A stretch of DNA of 64,000 bases from Chryseobacterium sp. RU37D (GTDB lineage Bacteria > Bacteroidota > Bacteroidia > Flavobacteriales > Weeksellaceae), in assembly GCF_900156075.1 (NCBI RefSeq), contig NZ_FTMM01000011.1:1-64000 (forward strand), read 5' to 3'. The notes below the pieces were generated by a model. The model was given only the letters and a program-made list of their open reading frames with translations. It made no database searches and was not told the DNA's origin. Shown here in pieces: positions 47,187-56,333 of this stretch (position 1 is its first letter; every line of letters starts with the position of its first letter). A program made the translations under genes and the position numbers.

Positions 47187-47768
47187 ATGGAGTTAAAAGA
47201 AAAACAAAAGAAAATATTAGACGTTGCCGTAGAACTTTTCAAAGAGAAAGGGTATATGGGCAGCTCTGTGAGAGATTTGGCAACGAAACTCAATATTAAG
47301 GCAGCTTCCTTATATGCACACATCCGTTCGAAGGAAGAAATTCTGGAATGGATTTGTTTTGGTATCGCTCAGGAATTTTTCGATGAACTTCAGGAGGTAA
47401 AAAGCACCAATATTCCGCCAAAGGAAAAACTTAATCTTTTTATTGATAAACATTTATCGGTTGTTCTTAAAAACCGTGACGTTACTCATATTTATTCCAA
47501 CGAATGGAAACATTTGGAAGAAAGATTACCAGAATTTGTAGAATTAAGAAAAAATTATCAACAGGAAGTGGAAAATTTAATTTCTGAAATTTACAAAGCG
47601 GAAAATTGGGAATTAAGATCTTCCGCTTTTACTACAAGATTTATTTTGCATACTTTAAACAATTCCTATTTTTGGTTTAAGAGAAATATCGAATCAGGTT
47701 CTGAAATTACCGATGAAATAAGGGATAAAATTCTTTTTGGATTATTGGGAAATCAGAAGAGTAATTAA
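47187..47768 (+). CDS. TetR-family regulator, probable PaaR
   Basis: 193 aa. N-terminal helix-turn-helix: KILDVAVELFKEKGYMGSSV and IKAASLYAHIRSKEEILEW. The ligand domain is variable. Its place directly before the phenylacetate operon, plus a palindrome CTAACAAATGTTAG by the paaK promoter, suggests it is the PaaR-type repressor released by phenylacetyl-CoA. The link to that ligand is inferred from context. Confidence 0.8.
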   Translation: MELKEKQKKILDVAVELFKEKGYMGSSVRDLATKLNIKAASLYAHIRSKEEILEWICFGIAQEFFDELQEVKSTNIPPKEKLNLFIDKHLSVVLKNRDVTHIYSNEWKHLEERLPEFVELRKNYQQEVENLISEIYKAENWELRSSAFTTRFILHTLNNSYFWFKRNIESGSEITDEIRDKILFGLLGNQKSN

Positions 47769-47804
47769 TTCATTTTGTTTAACCAAAGTTATCCGAAGTG
47801 TTTG

Positions 47805-47890
47805 TCATTCCACTGGAATCTCTACAGCTACAACGAAAACTTCGCTTAGATTTCATGTTCCATTTGGTTCGTTCTGAATGATAAATTCAA
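47805..47890. repeat. REP-like degenerate element
   Basis: GTCATTCCACTGGAATCTCT on the left and GGTTCGTTCTGAATGATAAA on the right form a poor palindrome of the GTCATTCTGA type. Confidence 0.4.
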
Positions 47891-47972
47891 CATAAAATCT
47901 GCCTTAAACTCAATCTAAATCTTAACCTCAACTATTTAGAATTATTCAAAATATGATGAAAGTCATAAAAAT

Positions 47973-48003
47973 TTTGCCATGTTCCAAAATCTTTTTAAAT
48001 TTA
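47973..48003 (+). promoter_or_regulatory. Promoter of the paa operon
   Basis: TTTG (47973-47976), 19 bases, TAAATTTA (47996-48003; 7 of 8 of the -7 consensus). The predicted start of transcription is near 48010. Confidence 0.6.
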
Positions 48004-48006
48004 CAC

Positions 48007-48020
48007 CTAACAAATGTTAG
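48007..48020 (+). promoter_or_regulatory. Probable PaaR operator
   Basis: Perfect 14-bp palindrome CTAACA-AA-TGTTAG directly after the -7 box, so a bound repressor would block initiation. From memory it fits the spacing of the Thermus PaaR site (CNAAC-N4-GTTNG). Seven bases later the paaK start follows. Confidence 0.6.
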
Positions 48021-48026
48021 TTAGTT

Positions 48027-49343
48027 ATGGATTTTGATGTTGAATATCTAAAGCTCGATCAATTGAGACAGCTTCAATCTGAGCGATTGGCGAAATTGGT
48101 AGACTATCTTGGGGAGAAGTCGGAATTTTATAAAGAAAAATTTAATAAATCAGGAATATCTCCACAAGATATAAGGTCGATCGAAGATATTACGAAACTT
48201 CCGATTACTTACAAACAGGATTTGAGAGACAATTACCCGTTCGGATTATTCACGGTTCCAAAAAATGAACTACAGAGAATTCATTGTTCAAGCGGAACGA
48301 CAGGAAAACCTACGGTGGTAGGATATACAAAAGAAGATGTTGATTTATTCAGCGAAGTAGTGGCGAGATCTTTGAACGCAGCCGGAGCAAAACCGGGGAT
48401 GCAGTTGCACAACGCTTATGGTTATGGGATTTTCACAGGCGGATTGGGATTACATTACGGAGCAGAAAAATTAGGAATGAGCGTTCTGCCGATTTCAGGA
48501 GGAATGACTTCAAGACAAGTCGATTTAATTATAGATTTTCAACCTGAAGTTCTCTGCTGTTCGCCATCTTATGCTTTAACATTAGCTGATGAATTTGCAA
48601 AACGAGGGATTTCCGCTGACGAAATCAGTTTAAAATATGCGGTTTTAGGTTCAGAGCCCTGGACAGAATTGATCAGACATCATATCGAAGAAAGATTGGG
48701 CGTTCATGCAACCAATATTTATGGCTTGAGTGAAATTATCGGTCCCGGAGTTTCAATGGAAGATTTCGAGGAAAAAGGAGGAGCTTACATTTGGGAAGAT
48801 CATTTTTATCCTGAAATTTTAGATCCGGTTACCAAAGAACCTGTTCCTTTTGGTGAAGAAGGAGTTTTGGTAATCACGACTTTAACTAAAAAAGCAATGC
48901 CGCTGTTACGTTATTGGACAAACGATATTACAAGTCTTTATTATGATGAAAGTGGTAAAAGAACAATGGTGAAAATGAAACCAATTCTTGGGAGAACCGA
49001 TGATATGCTGATTGTAAGAGGAGTAAATGTCTATCCAAGTCAGATTGAAGAAGCGTTTTCCCATGTGGAAGGAGTGGTTCCGAACTATTATTTAACTCCG
49101 ATTGAAAAAGAACAAATGTGTGTTGCTTTGGATATTGATGTTGAAATTGATGATGATTTGATCGCTTCTAAAAATTTAAATCAAAATACCGACGATTATG
49201 CTATTTTTGTCGGAAACTTTGGAAAAAGCATCGAAAACGAGATTAAAAAGAGGGTAGGAATTACTACAAAAGTGAAAATCCACGCTCAAGACAGTCTTCC
49301 GAAATGTGAAGGCGGAAAAATTAACAGAATACTTAAAAAATAA
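48027..49343 (+). CDS. paaK: Phenylacetate-CoA ligase
   Basis: Activates phenylacetate with ATP and CoA. 438 aa. AMP-binding loop SSGTTGKPTVVGYT near residue 88; NIYGLSEIIGPGV, ILGRTDDMLIVRGVNVYPSQ and the C-terminal LPKCEGGKINRI lysine region are present. First gene of the operon; its stop is directly followed by the paaE start. Confidence 0.95.
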   Translation: MDFDVEYLKLDQLRQLQSERLAKLVDYLGEKSEFYKEKFNKSGISPQDIRSIEDITKLPITYKQDLRDNYPFGLFTVPKNELQRIHCSSGTTGKPTVVGYTKEDVDLFSEVVARSLNAAGAKPGMQLHNAYGYGIFTGGLGLHYGAEKLGMSVLPISGGMTSRQVDLIIDFQPEVLCCSPSYALTLADEFAKRGISADEISLKYAVLGSEPWTELIRHHIEERLGVHATNIYGLSEIIGPGVSMEDFEEKGGAYIWEDHFYPEILDPVTKEPVPFGEEGVLVITTLTKKAMPLLRYWTNDITSLYYDESGKRTMVKMKPILGRTDDMLIVRGVNVYPSQIEEAFSHVEGVVPNYYLTPIEKEQMCVALDIDVEIDDDLIASKNLNQNTDDYAIFVGNFGKSIENEIKKRVGITTKVKIHAQDSLPKCEGGKINRILKK

Positions 49344-50429
49344 ATGAATTCATTTTATAAATTAAAAACCGTAAAGGTTCAGAAAGATACGACGGATGCC
49401 GTAAATGTAGCTGTTGAAATTCCTGAGGAACTGAAAGATAAATTCAGATTCAAGCAGGGACAGTATCTTAATTTCCGAATGATGATCGACGGAAATGAAG
49501 AGAGACGTTCTTACTCAATCTGTAATGCGCCAAGTGAAAAAAGCAACACGCTGGAAGTTTTGGTAAAATTATTGGAAAACGGGAAAGTTTCAGGTTATTT
49601 CAACGAGCATCTTCACATGGATGAAATTCTTGAAGTAATGCCTCCAATGGGTGGTTTCAACACTTCTTATCACCCGACAAACGTAAAAACTTACGTTGGT
49701 TTGGCAGCAGGAAGCGGAATTTCTCCGGTTTTATCGAATATTAAAGAAAGTCTTTATCAGGAACCAAATTCAAACGCTTATTTGTTCTACAGCAACAGAA
49801 GCATGAATCATGTGATGAAAAAGGCTGAAATCGATAAATTGGTTGAAACTTTTAACGGAAGACTGAAAGTTGTTTATTTAGTAAGCCGTGAAAAACATGA
49901 AGACCCGATTTTTGAAGGTAGAATTTCTCCTGAAAAATTAGATTTACTGTTCGAAAGATATGCTGATATTGATGTAAAAGAATCTACTTATTTCATTTGC
50001 GGACCTTCAGAAATGATTAAAGGAATCGCAGATTATTTAAAGAAAGATAAAAAAGTACCTGCCATTCAGGTTTTATTTGAATATTTCACTGCTCCTGACG
50101 AAGAAAATACGGAGGAAATGAGCGACGAATTCAAAGCCATTGCGAATATCGAAAGTATGGTAACGGTAATCATCGACGATGATGAATATTCTTTCCACCT
50201 GAATTCAAAAAAAGAGAGTATCTTAGATAAAGCATTGAAAGACAATCTTCCTGTGCCTTTCGCTTGTAAAGGAGGAGTTTGTTGTACGTGTAAAGCCGAA
50301 GTTTTGGAAGGTGAAGTTTTCATGGAAAAAAATTATGCGCTTACCGAAGAAGAAGTAGCCAGAGGTTACGTTCTTACCTGTCAATGTCACCCGACAACGA
50401 ATGTGGTGATGCTTAATTATGATGTTTAA
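49344..50429 (+). CDS. paaE: Phenylacetyl-CoA epoxidase, reductase subunit
   Basis: 361 aa. FAD part with RRSYSICNAP, NAD part with GLAAGSGISPVLSNIK, and a C-terminal plant-type 2Fe-2S ferredoxin (CKGGVCCTC and a later Cys in LTCQCHP). It passes electrons from NAD(P)H to the PaaA diiron site. In E. coli it comes last of ABCDE; here it precedes paaA. Confidence 0.93.
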   Translation: MNSFYKLKTVKVQKDTTDAVNVAVEIPEELKDKFRFKQGQYLNFRMMIDGNEERRSYSICNAPSEKSNTLEVLVKLLENGKVSGYFNEHLHMDEILEVMPPMGGFNTSYHPTNVKTYVGLAAGSGISPVLSNIKESLYQEPNSNAYLFYSNRSMNHVMKKAEIDKLVETFNGRLKVVYLVSREKHEDPIFEGRISPEKLDLLFERYADIDVKESTYFICGPSEMIKGIADYLKKDKKVPAIQVLFEYFTAPDEENTEEMSDEFKAIANIESMVTVIIDDDEYSFHLNSKKESILDKALKDNLPVPFACKGGVCCTCKAEVLEGEVFMEKNYALTEEEVARGYVLTCQCHPTTNVVMLNYDV

Positions 50430-50433
50430 ATCA

Positions 50434-50538
50434 GTTTGAAAATGTGCTAATTTGGAAATTTGAAAATGGCTAACCGCTTATTTTCACAAGTTCAAATTAA
50501 TTTTCAAATTAACTAATTCTCAAATTTTCAAATTTAAA
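50434..50538. repeat. Intercistronic inverted repeat, family A
   Basis: Left half has TTTGAAAATG repeated, right half TTTTCAAA repeated: a large imperfect hairpin that fills the paaE-paaA gap. Confidence 0.7.
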
Positions 50539-50541
50539 AAG

Positions 50542-51480
50542 ATGGACTTAGAAAAATTTGTACAATACGTACATGACGAAAATAAAGTAGAACCAAAAGA
50601 CGTAATGCCCGATGATTACAGAAAACTATTGGTTCGTCAGATTTCACAGCACGCACATTCTGAAATTGTCGGAATGCTGCCGGAAGCCAACTGGATTTCC
50701 AGAGCGCCTTCATTGAGAAGAAAAATGGCTCTTTTGGCTAAAGTTCAGGATGAAGCAGGCCACGGTTTATACCTTTATTCTGCAACTGAAACATTAGGAA
50801 ACGGAACTATCAGAGCAGACAGAGATGCAACTTACGACGATATGCTGGAAGGAAAAGCGAAATACTCAAGTATTTTCAACTATCCGACGTTGAGTTGGGC
50901 AGATATCGGAGCAATTGGCTGGTTGGTTGATGGTGCTGCAATCATGAATCAGGTAATGTTGATGGGAAATTCTTATGGTCCTTATTCAAGAGCGATGGTG
51001 AAAATCTGTAAAGAAGAATCTTTTCACCAAAGACAGGGCTACGAGATTTTGATGGCACTTTGCCGTGGTACAAAACAGCAGAAAGAAATGGCGCAGGCTT
51101 CGTTAAACCGTTTCTGGTGGCCGGCTTTAATGATGTTTGGTCCGAATGACGACAGTTCGCCAAACTCTAAAATTTCTATGAATTACAGGGTTAAAAGAGA
51201 GAGTAACGACAGTCTTCGTCAGAGATTTATCGATGTTACGGTTTCTCAGGCTGAATTTTTAGGATTAACAATTCCAGATAAAGATTTAAAATGGAATGAA
51301 GAAAGACAACATTACGATTTCGGAGAACTTCCATGGGATGAATTTATGGAAATCTTAAAAGGAAACGGCCCAGCCAACAAAAAGCGTATCGAAACCAAGA
51401 GAAAAGCACAAAGAGAAAATTCTTGGGTTAAAGAAGCGGCGGCAGCTTTTGCGGAAAAACAGGAAAAAATTTCAATATAA
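50542..51480 (+). CDS. paaA: Phenylacetyl-CoA epoxidase, catalytic subunit
   Basis: 312 aa, ferritin-like four-helix diiron monooxygenase. Diiron ligands lie in [12 protein letters not shown] and [14 protein letters not shown] (two ExxH pairs) with further Glu residues. It oxidises the ring to the 1,2-epoxide within the PaaABC core. Confidence 0.95.
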   Translation: MDLEKFVQYVHDENKVEPKDVMPDDYRKLLVRQISQHAHSEIVGMLPEANWISRAPSLRRKMALLAKVQDEAGHGLYLYSATETLGNGTIRADRDATYDDMLEGKAKYSSIFNYPTLSWADIGAIGWLVDGAAIMNQVMLMGNSYGPYSRAMVKICKEESFHQRQGYEILMALCRGTKQQKEMAQASLNRFWWPALMMFGPNDDSSPNSKISMNYRVKRESNDSLRQRFIDVTVSQAEFLGLTIPDKDLKWNEERQHYDFGELPWDEFMEILKGNGPANKKRIETKRKAQRENSWVKEAAAAFAEKQEKISI

Positions 51481-51590
51481 CAATATACCGATGTAAAAAT
51501 GTAGCAATTCAATTGTCATTCTGAGCAAAGCGAAGAATCTCATTATTGTTAAACTGGTACATTGATACATTGTTAAATTTAATTTTATTT
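51481..51590. repeat. Intercistronic inverted repeat, family B
   Basis: Outer arms of the ATGTAACAAT/ATTGTTACAT type around a centre TGTCATTCTGAGCAAAGCGA. It fills the paaA-paaB gap. Confidence 0.7.
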
Positions 51591-51872
51591 ATGGCAAATT
51601 TAGATATGTGGGAAGTGTTTATTCAGACTAAACCGGGATTATCTCACAAACACGTTGGAATAGTACAGGCACCAACAGCAGAAATGGCTTTGCAGAACGC
51701 AAGAGACGTTTATACAAGAAGAAAAGAAGGAACTTCTGTTTGGGTGGTTCCAAGTAAATATATTGTGACTTCAGAAGGAATTGATAAAGAAGCTTTCTTT
51801 GATCCGGCTGATGACAAATTGTACCGTCATCCGACGTTCTACGATATTCCTAACGATGTAAAAAATATGTAA
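51591..51872 (+). CDS. paaB: Phenylacetyl-CoA epoxidase subunit PaaB
   Basis: 93 aa from MANLDMWEVFIQTKPG; an earlier in-frame TTG lies inside the repeat and is not used. PaaB-like fold with HKHVGIVQAPTAEMALQNAR. Needed for assembly of the PaaABC core. Length matches E. coli. Confidence 0.93.
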   Translation: MANLDMWEVFIQTKPGLSHKHVGIVQAPTAEMALQNARDVYTRRKEGTSVWVVPSKYIVTSEGIDKEAFFDPADDKLYRHPTFYDIPNDVKNM

Positions 51873-51884
51873 TTAATAAAAGAC

Positions 51885-51960
51885 TTCAAGATGTGAGATA
51901 TCAGATAATAGACTTATTGTCAATCTGAAATCTAGTGTCTGAAATCTGAAATCTACTAAA
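51885..51960. repeat. Intercistronic inverted repeat, family D
   Basis: AGATATCAGATAATAGAC on the left, GTCTGAAATCTGAAATCT on the right, between paaB and paaC. A weaker relative lies before clpB. Confidence 0.55.
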
Positions 51961-51962
51961 CA

Positions 51963-52712
51963 ATGAACCCATTATATAATTATTTATTAAAACTAGCGGA
52001 CGACAGTTTCATTATGGGACAACGTTTGTCTGCGTGGTGCGGTGAAGGTCCTTATTTAGAGGAAGATATTGCATTAACAAATATCGCTTTGGATGAACTT
52101 GGACAGGCAAATAACTTTTACGTATATGCCTCAAGAGTGATTGACAATGGTAAAAGTGAAGATGATTTAGCATTTTTAAGATATGAACACGAATATGTAA
52201 ACGCACACTGGACAGAACTTCCTAATGAAGATTATGCACAGACGATTCTTAAAGTGTATGTTTTCGCAGTGTATCAGAAATTGATGTATGAGGCATTATC
52301 AAATTCTGCGAATGAAGAACTTTCTGCCATCGCTCAGAAATCGTTGAAAGAAGTAAGATATCATTACACTCACGCTGCTTCCTGGATGAAAATCTTCGCT
52401 CAGGGAACGGAGGAAAGTAAATCCCGTTTGGTAAAAGCGATTGAAAATATCTGGGAATATACAAAAGGTTTATTCGCAAAAACAGAAGGAGAAGATGATT
52501 TGGTAGCTTTAAATATCGCTCCGAATACAGATGCTCTTTATGAAGAATTTTTAGCGATTACTCAGAAAGATTTTGAAGGTTTCGGTTTAGAATATCCTAC
52601 AAATCCTTTCATGCAGCCAAAATCAAGAACAGGTTATCATACAGAATATTTTGGATATATTCTTTGTGAATTGCAGTATATGCAGAGAGCGTATCCTGGT
52701 TGTACGTGGTAA
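51963..52712 (+). CDS. paaC: Phenylacetyl-CoA epoxidase, structural subunit
   Basis: 249 aa, PaaA-like helical fold without full metal ligands. Starts NPLYNYLLKLADDSFIMGQR; contains WCGEGPYLEEDIALTNIALD and the C-terminal FGYILCELQYMQRAYPG. Forms the heterodimer with PaaA. Confidence 0.95.
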   Translation: MNPLYNYLLKLADDSFIMGQRLSAWCGEGPYLEEDIALTNIALDELGQANNFYVYASRVIDNGKSEDDLAFLRYEHEYVNAHWTELPNEDYAQTILKVYVFAVYQKLMYEALSNSANEELSAIAQKSLKEVRYHYTHAASWMKIFAQGTEESKSRLVKAIENIWEYTKGLFAKTEGEDDLVALNIAPNTDALYEEFLAITQKDFEGFGLEYPTNPFMQPKSRTGYHTEYFGYILCELQYMQRAYPGCTW

Positions 52713-52717
52713 AAAAT

Positions 52718-52806
52718 CAATGAATTAATTTGAAAATGTGCTAATTTGAAAATGGCAATCCACCTATAATTTTCAAATTATCCAAATTTTCAAATTTTCA
52801 AATTAA
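52718..52806. repeat. Intercistronic inverted repeat, family A
   Basis: Same AATTTGAAAATG/CATTTTCAAATT layout as at 50434; between paaC and paaD. Confidence 0.7.
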
Positions 52807-52808
52807 TT

Positions 52809-53273
52809 ATGAAAAATCCTTTAGAAATATTAGAACTCGTTCCCGATCCGGAAATTCCGGTAATCAACATCGTGGAATTAGGTATTGTAAGAGAAGCAAA
52901 AGTTACCAGCGAGAATTCTTGTGAAGTAACCATTACGCCGACTTATTCTGCCTGTCCCGCTATGTTTACCATTGAGGAAGATATCATAAAGATTATGAAA
53001 GAAAATGGTTGGGAAGCGAAAGTAGTCACTAAAATGTTTCCGATTTGGACAACAGATTGGTTGACGGATGAAGCAAGAGAAAAACTTCGTGTTTACGGAA
53101 TCACACCTCCCGAAAAAGGAGCAGATGAACATCATATCGGGAAACCGAAAAAATGTCCGCGTTGTGGTTCTATGAATTCAAAGCAGATCAGTAGATTCGG
53201 GTCTACATTATGCAAGGCTTCGTATCAGTGTTTAGACTGTTTAGAGCCTTTTGACTATTTTAAATGTCATTAA
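52809..53273 (+). CDS. paaD: PaaD maturation protein
   Basis: 154 aa. MIP18-like first part (LVPDPEIPVINIVELGIVRE, TPTYSACPA), then a zinc ribbon KCPRCGSMNSKQ and CLDCLEPFDYFKC. It is needed to mature or insert metal in the epoxidase. Confidence 0.93.
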   Translation: MKNPLEILELVPDPEIPVINIVELGIVREAKVTSENSCEVTITPTYSACPAMFTIEEDIIKIMKENGWEAKVVTKMFPIWTTDWLTDEAREKLRVYGITPPEKGADEHHIGKPKKCPRCGSMNSKQISRFGSTLCKASYQCLDCLEPFDYFKCH

Positions 53274-53277
53274 AATT

Positions 53278-53398
53278 AATTTAGCAATGTATCAGTGTAA
53301 GAGTTTACCAATATGTTCAGTATGACATATAATTATTACATTGTTAGAATAATAAATTGTTACATTATGAGTAAATTAGTACATTGTTAAATTAAAAA
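53278..53398. repeat. Intercistronic repeat, family B without core
   Basis: Outer arms of the family B type (AATGTATCAGTGTAA left, TTAGTACATTGTTAAATT right); the central GTCATTCTGAG unit is missing. It fills the paaD-paaG gap. Confidence 0.5.
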
Positions 53399-53408
53399 AA
53401 ATAATACT

Positions 53409-54209
53409 ATGTATACACAACTTGATATTGAAACGCATTTTGACGGAAAACTGAAAATTGCCTACCTGAATCAGCCAGAAACCATGAACGCGCTTACAAA
53501 GCCATCTTTATCAGATCTAAAAGATTTTATTAAAGAATGCAGCGAAGATCCAACGGTAAGATGTGTTGCGATTTCGGGAAGAGGAAGAGCTTTTTGTTCC
53601 GGTCAAAATTTGGATGATGCGTTTGTTCAAGGAAACGAGCATCATGATAACGACATTATCAGAAAGATTGTAGTAGATTATTACAATCCTTTGGTTACGG
53701 AAATTACACGTTGCAAAAAACCTGTAGTTGCATTGGTAAACGGTCCTGCAGTAGGAGCTGGGGCAATGTTGGCTTTAATTTCTGACTTCGTTTTAGCGGT
53801 TGATAAATCATATTTTGCACAGGCGTTTTCGAATATCGGATTGATTCCTGATACGGGCGGAACATATTTCCTGCCGAAATTATTAGGAAGACAATTGGCA
53901 AACTATTTAGCATTTACGGGTAAGAAATTATCTGCGGAAGAAGCAAAATCTTATGGTTTGGTTGCTGAAGTTTTCTCTGAGGAAGAATTCGCTTCTAAAT
54001 CATTGGAAATTTTAGAGAAAACATCAAATATGCCAACTGCTGCAATTAAATTAACCAAAAAAGCGTTCGCTGCTTCTTACAATAATACGCTGAAAGAGCA
54101 ATTGGAATTAGAAGGAGATTTACAACAGGAAGCTGCAGAAACAGAAGATTTTAAAGAAGGTGTAAGTGCCTTTTTAGGAAAAAGAAAACCTAATTATAAA
54201 GGAAAATAA
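53409..54209 (+). CDS. paaG: Enoyl-CoA hydratase/isomerase, probable PaaG
   Basis: 266 aa crotonase fold. GRAFCSGQNLDD and NGPAVGAGAM bind CoA; GLIPDTGGTYFLPKLLG has the Asp where hydratases have Glu, as in PaaG (1,2-epoxyphenylacetyl-CoA isomerase to oxepin-CoA). It also isomerises a later double bond. Confidence 0.88.
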   Translation: MYTQLDIETHFDGKLKIAYLNQPETMNALTKPSLSDLKDFIKECSEDPTVRCVAISGRGRAFCSGQNLDDAFVQGNEHHDNDIIRKIVVDYYNPLVTEITRCKKPVVALVNGPAVGAGAMLALISDFVLAVDKSYFAQAFSNIGLIPDTGGTYFLPKLLGRQLANYLAFTGKKLSAEEAKSYGLVAEVFSEEEFASKSLEILEKTSNMPTAAIKLTKKAFAASYNNTLKEQLELEGDLQQEAAETEDFKEGVSAFLGKRKPNYKGK

Positions 54210-54214
54210 AATTA

Positions 54215-54284
54215 TAGAATTTAGAAATTAGAGGTTAGAAATTAGCAAAAGTCTAACTTCTAACTTCTAGCTTCTAACATCTAT
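54215..54284. repeat. Intercistronic inverted repeat, TTAGAAATTAG family
   Basis: TAGAAATTAGAGGTTAG left, CTAACTTCTAACTTCTAG right; between paaG and paaH. Sister copy at 33660. Confidence 0.65.
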
Positions 54285-54288
54285 AAAA

Positions 54289-55425
54289 ATGAAAAATGTA
54301 GGAATTATCGGTGCCGGAACGATGGGAATAGGCATCGCACAAGTAGCCGCAACGAACGGATGCAAAGTTTGGGTTTACGACGCCAACGCAAAACAAGTAG
54401 AAACGGCAACCGTAGGTTTGGAAAAAACATTAACCAAATTGGTTGATAAACAAAAAATTTCGGCAGAAAAAATGACTGAAATTTTAGCCAATATTTCCAT
54501 TGCTACAGAATTGAAGGACTTCAAAGATTGTGAACTCATCATTGAAGCCATTATCGAAAACAAAGAAATTAAAACCAAAGTTTTCACAGAATTAGAGAAA
54601 CATATTTCAGAAAGCTGTGTCATTGGTTCCAATACATCATCTATTTCCATCACCTCTCTCGGTGCGGAATTACAAAAACCAGAGCGCTTCATCGGAATTC
54701 ACTTTTTCAATCCGGCTCCGTTGATGCCTTTAGTTGAGGTCATTCCATCTTTATTAACAGAAAGATCTTTAGAGGAAAAAATCTACAATCTAATGAAAGA
54801 TTGGGGCAAAACACCTGTTGTTGCTAAAGATATTCCCGGATTTATTGTGAACCGAATTGCTCGTCCTTACTATGGTGAAGGGTTGAGAATTGTTGAAGAA
54901 AACATCGCAACGGTAGAACAGGTTGATGATGCTATGAAAACACTAGGAAACTTTAAAATGGGACCTTTTGAATTAATGGATTTAATTGGTGTTGATGTCA
55001 ATTTCTCTGTAACAACAACGGTTTATAACGAATATTTCTACGATCCGAAATATAAACCGTCTCTTCTTCAACAAAGAATGTCGGAAGCAAAACTGCACGG
55101 CAGAAAAACAGGAAAAGGTTTTTATGATTATTCCGAAGGAGCTGAAAAACCTGTTGCAGAAAAAGACGATGCACTTTATCAGCAAATTTTCCTGAGAATT
55201 ATTTCAATGTTGATTAATGAAGCCGTTGAAGCAAAAAGATTAGGTGTTGCCAACGATGAAGATCTGGAACTGGCGATGCAGAAAGGTGTAAATTATCCAA
55301 AAGGATTATTGGCTTGGGGAAAAGAAATAGGATATGCAAAAATCTCTGAAACCCTGCAAAATCTTTACGGAGAATATCAGGAGGAGAGGTATAGACAAAG
55401 TCCTTTGCTGCGTAAATTGAATTAG
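54289..55425 (+). CDS. paaH: 3-hydroxyacyl-CoA dehydrogenase
   Basis: 378 aa, single-domain size (shorter than the E. coli PaaH of about 475). NAD-binding GIIGAGTMGIGIAQVAATNG; IHFFNPAPLMPLVE with the catalytic His; IPGFIVNRIARPYYGE follows. Oxidises 3-hydroxyadipyl-CoA. Confidence 0.92.
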   Translation: MKNVGIIGAGTMGIGIAQVAATNGCKVWVYDANAKQVETATVGLEKTLTKLVDKQKISAEKMTEILANISIATELKDFKDCELIIEAIIENKEIKTKVFTELEKHISESCVIGSNTSSISITSLGAELQKPERFIGIHFFNPAPLMPLVEVIPSLLTERSLEEKIYNLMKDWGKTPVVAKDIPGFIVNRIARPYYGEGLRIVEENIATVEQVDDAMKTLGNFKMGPFELMDLIGVDVNFSVTTTVYNEYFYDPKYKPSLLQQRMSEAKLHGRKTGKGFYDYSEGAEKPVAEKDDALYQQIFLRIISMLINEAVEAKRLGVANDEDLELAMQKGVNYPKGLLAWGKEIGYAKISETLQNLYGEYQEERYRQSPLLRKLN

Positions 55426-55427
55426 AC

Positions 55428-55513
55428 AATTTGAAAATGTGTTAATTTGAAAATTGATTACAGCAGGTTTTCATTTTCAAATTCTCAAATTGATTTAATT
55501 TTCAAATTAATAT
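55428..55513. repeat. Intercistronic inverted repeat, family A
   Basis: CAATTTGAAAATGTGTTAAT and the matching TTTTCAAATTCTCAAATTG half; between paaH and the small unknown gene. Confidence 0.7.
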
Positions 55514-55514
55514 T

Positions 55515-55829
55515 ATGGATATAGAGAATTTCAGAGCCGAATTGGAAACAAGGCTTATGATTGAAAAAGAATATGTAATTCAGGAACTTTCCTCGATAAG
55601 GGAATATCAGGAAAAACTGGATTTATTAGGAAAATTCAATGAAAAATATAGAGGTATTATTAAAAAAATTGCCATTGAAGAAGGTATTGATTTAAATGCT
55701 CCTTATCCATCCGACAATCCATCGAATTCAGAAAATCTTACTTACGAGCAGATAATTCTTGGGAAAACCATGAGTATTTATGACAAATTGGTTGATGAAT
55801 TACATGAAGAAATAACAAGTACAAAGTAA
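55515..55829 (+). CDS. Unknown 104-aa protein inside the paa operon
   Basis: Predicted helical throughout: METs few, IQELSSIREYQEKLDLLGKF and LTYEQIILGKTMSIYDKLVD are clear helices. No domain recognised and no known Paa counterpart. Its stop lies 2 bases before paaI, while the other gaps are far larger, so the two belong together. Probably a pathway accessory or partner of PaaI. Confidence 0.65.
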   Translation: MDIENFRAELETRLMIEKEYVIQELSSIREYQEKLDLLGKFNEKYRGIIKKIAIEEGIDLNAPYPSDNPSNSENLTYEQIILGKTMSIYDKLVDELHEEITSTK

Positions 55830-55831
55830 AA

Positions 55832-56245
55832 ATGAATCCAAGACAGGTTGCAGAATATATGTTTGATCAGGATTATTTTTCCCAGTGGATGAATATTAAA
55901 ATGATCGAAATCAAAGAAAATTATTGTTTACTCGAAATGCCCATCAAAAAAGAAATGCTGAATGGGTTAAAAACCGTTCACGGAGGGGTCACATTTGCTT
56001 TTGCAGATTCAGCACTGGCATTTTCATCCAACAATTCCGGAGATGCTGCCGTTGCCTTGAACTGTATCATCAACTTTACCAGAGCCGGAAAAGAAGGTGA
56101 TGTTTTCAGAGCTGAAAGTATTTTGGTAAATGATACCAGAAAAACTGCTGTTTATGACATTAAAATTACCAATCAAAACGAAGAATTGGTTGCAAAATTT
56201 GTCGGAACAGTGTATAAAATCGGAAAAAAAATAACAGAACTATAA
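55832..56245 (+). CDS. paaI: Hydroxyphenylacetyl-CoA thioesterase
   Basis: 137 aa hot-dog fold; VHGGVTFAFADSALAFSSNN carries the catalytic region (HGG...D). Releases dead-end CoA thioesters so the CoA pool is not trapped. 2 bases after an unknown gene. Confidence 0.93.
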   Translation: MNPRQVAEYMFDQDYFSQWMNIKMIEIKENYCLLEMPIKKEMLNGLKTVHGGVTFAFADSALAFSSNNSGDAAVALNCIINFTRAGKEGDVFRAESILVNDTRKTAVYDIKITNQNEELVAKFVGTVYKIGKKITEL

Positions 56246-56247
56246 AT

Positions 56248-56332
56248 TTGAAAATAAGGCAATTTGAAAATTATTTTTAATGCTTTATTTCATTTTCAAA
56301 TTCTCAAATTAACACATTTTCAAATTAAATAA
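56248..56332. repeat. Intercistronic inverted repeat, family A
   Basis: Left AAGGCAATTTGAAAATTATT and right CATTTTCAAATTCTCAAATT; fourth copy of the family, between paaI and paaJ. Confidence 0.7.
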
Positions 56333-56333
56333 A

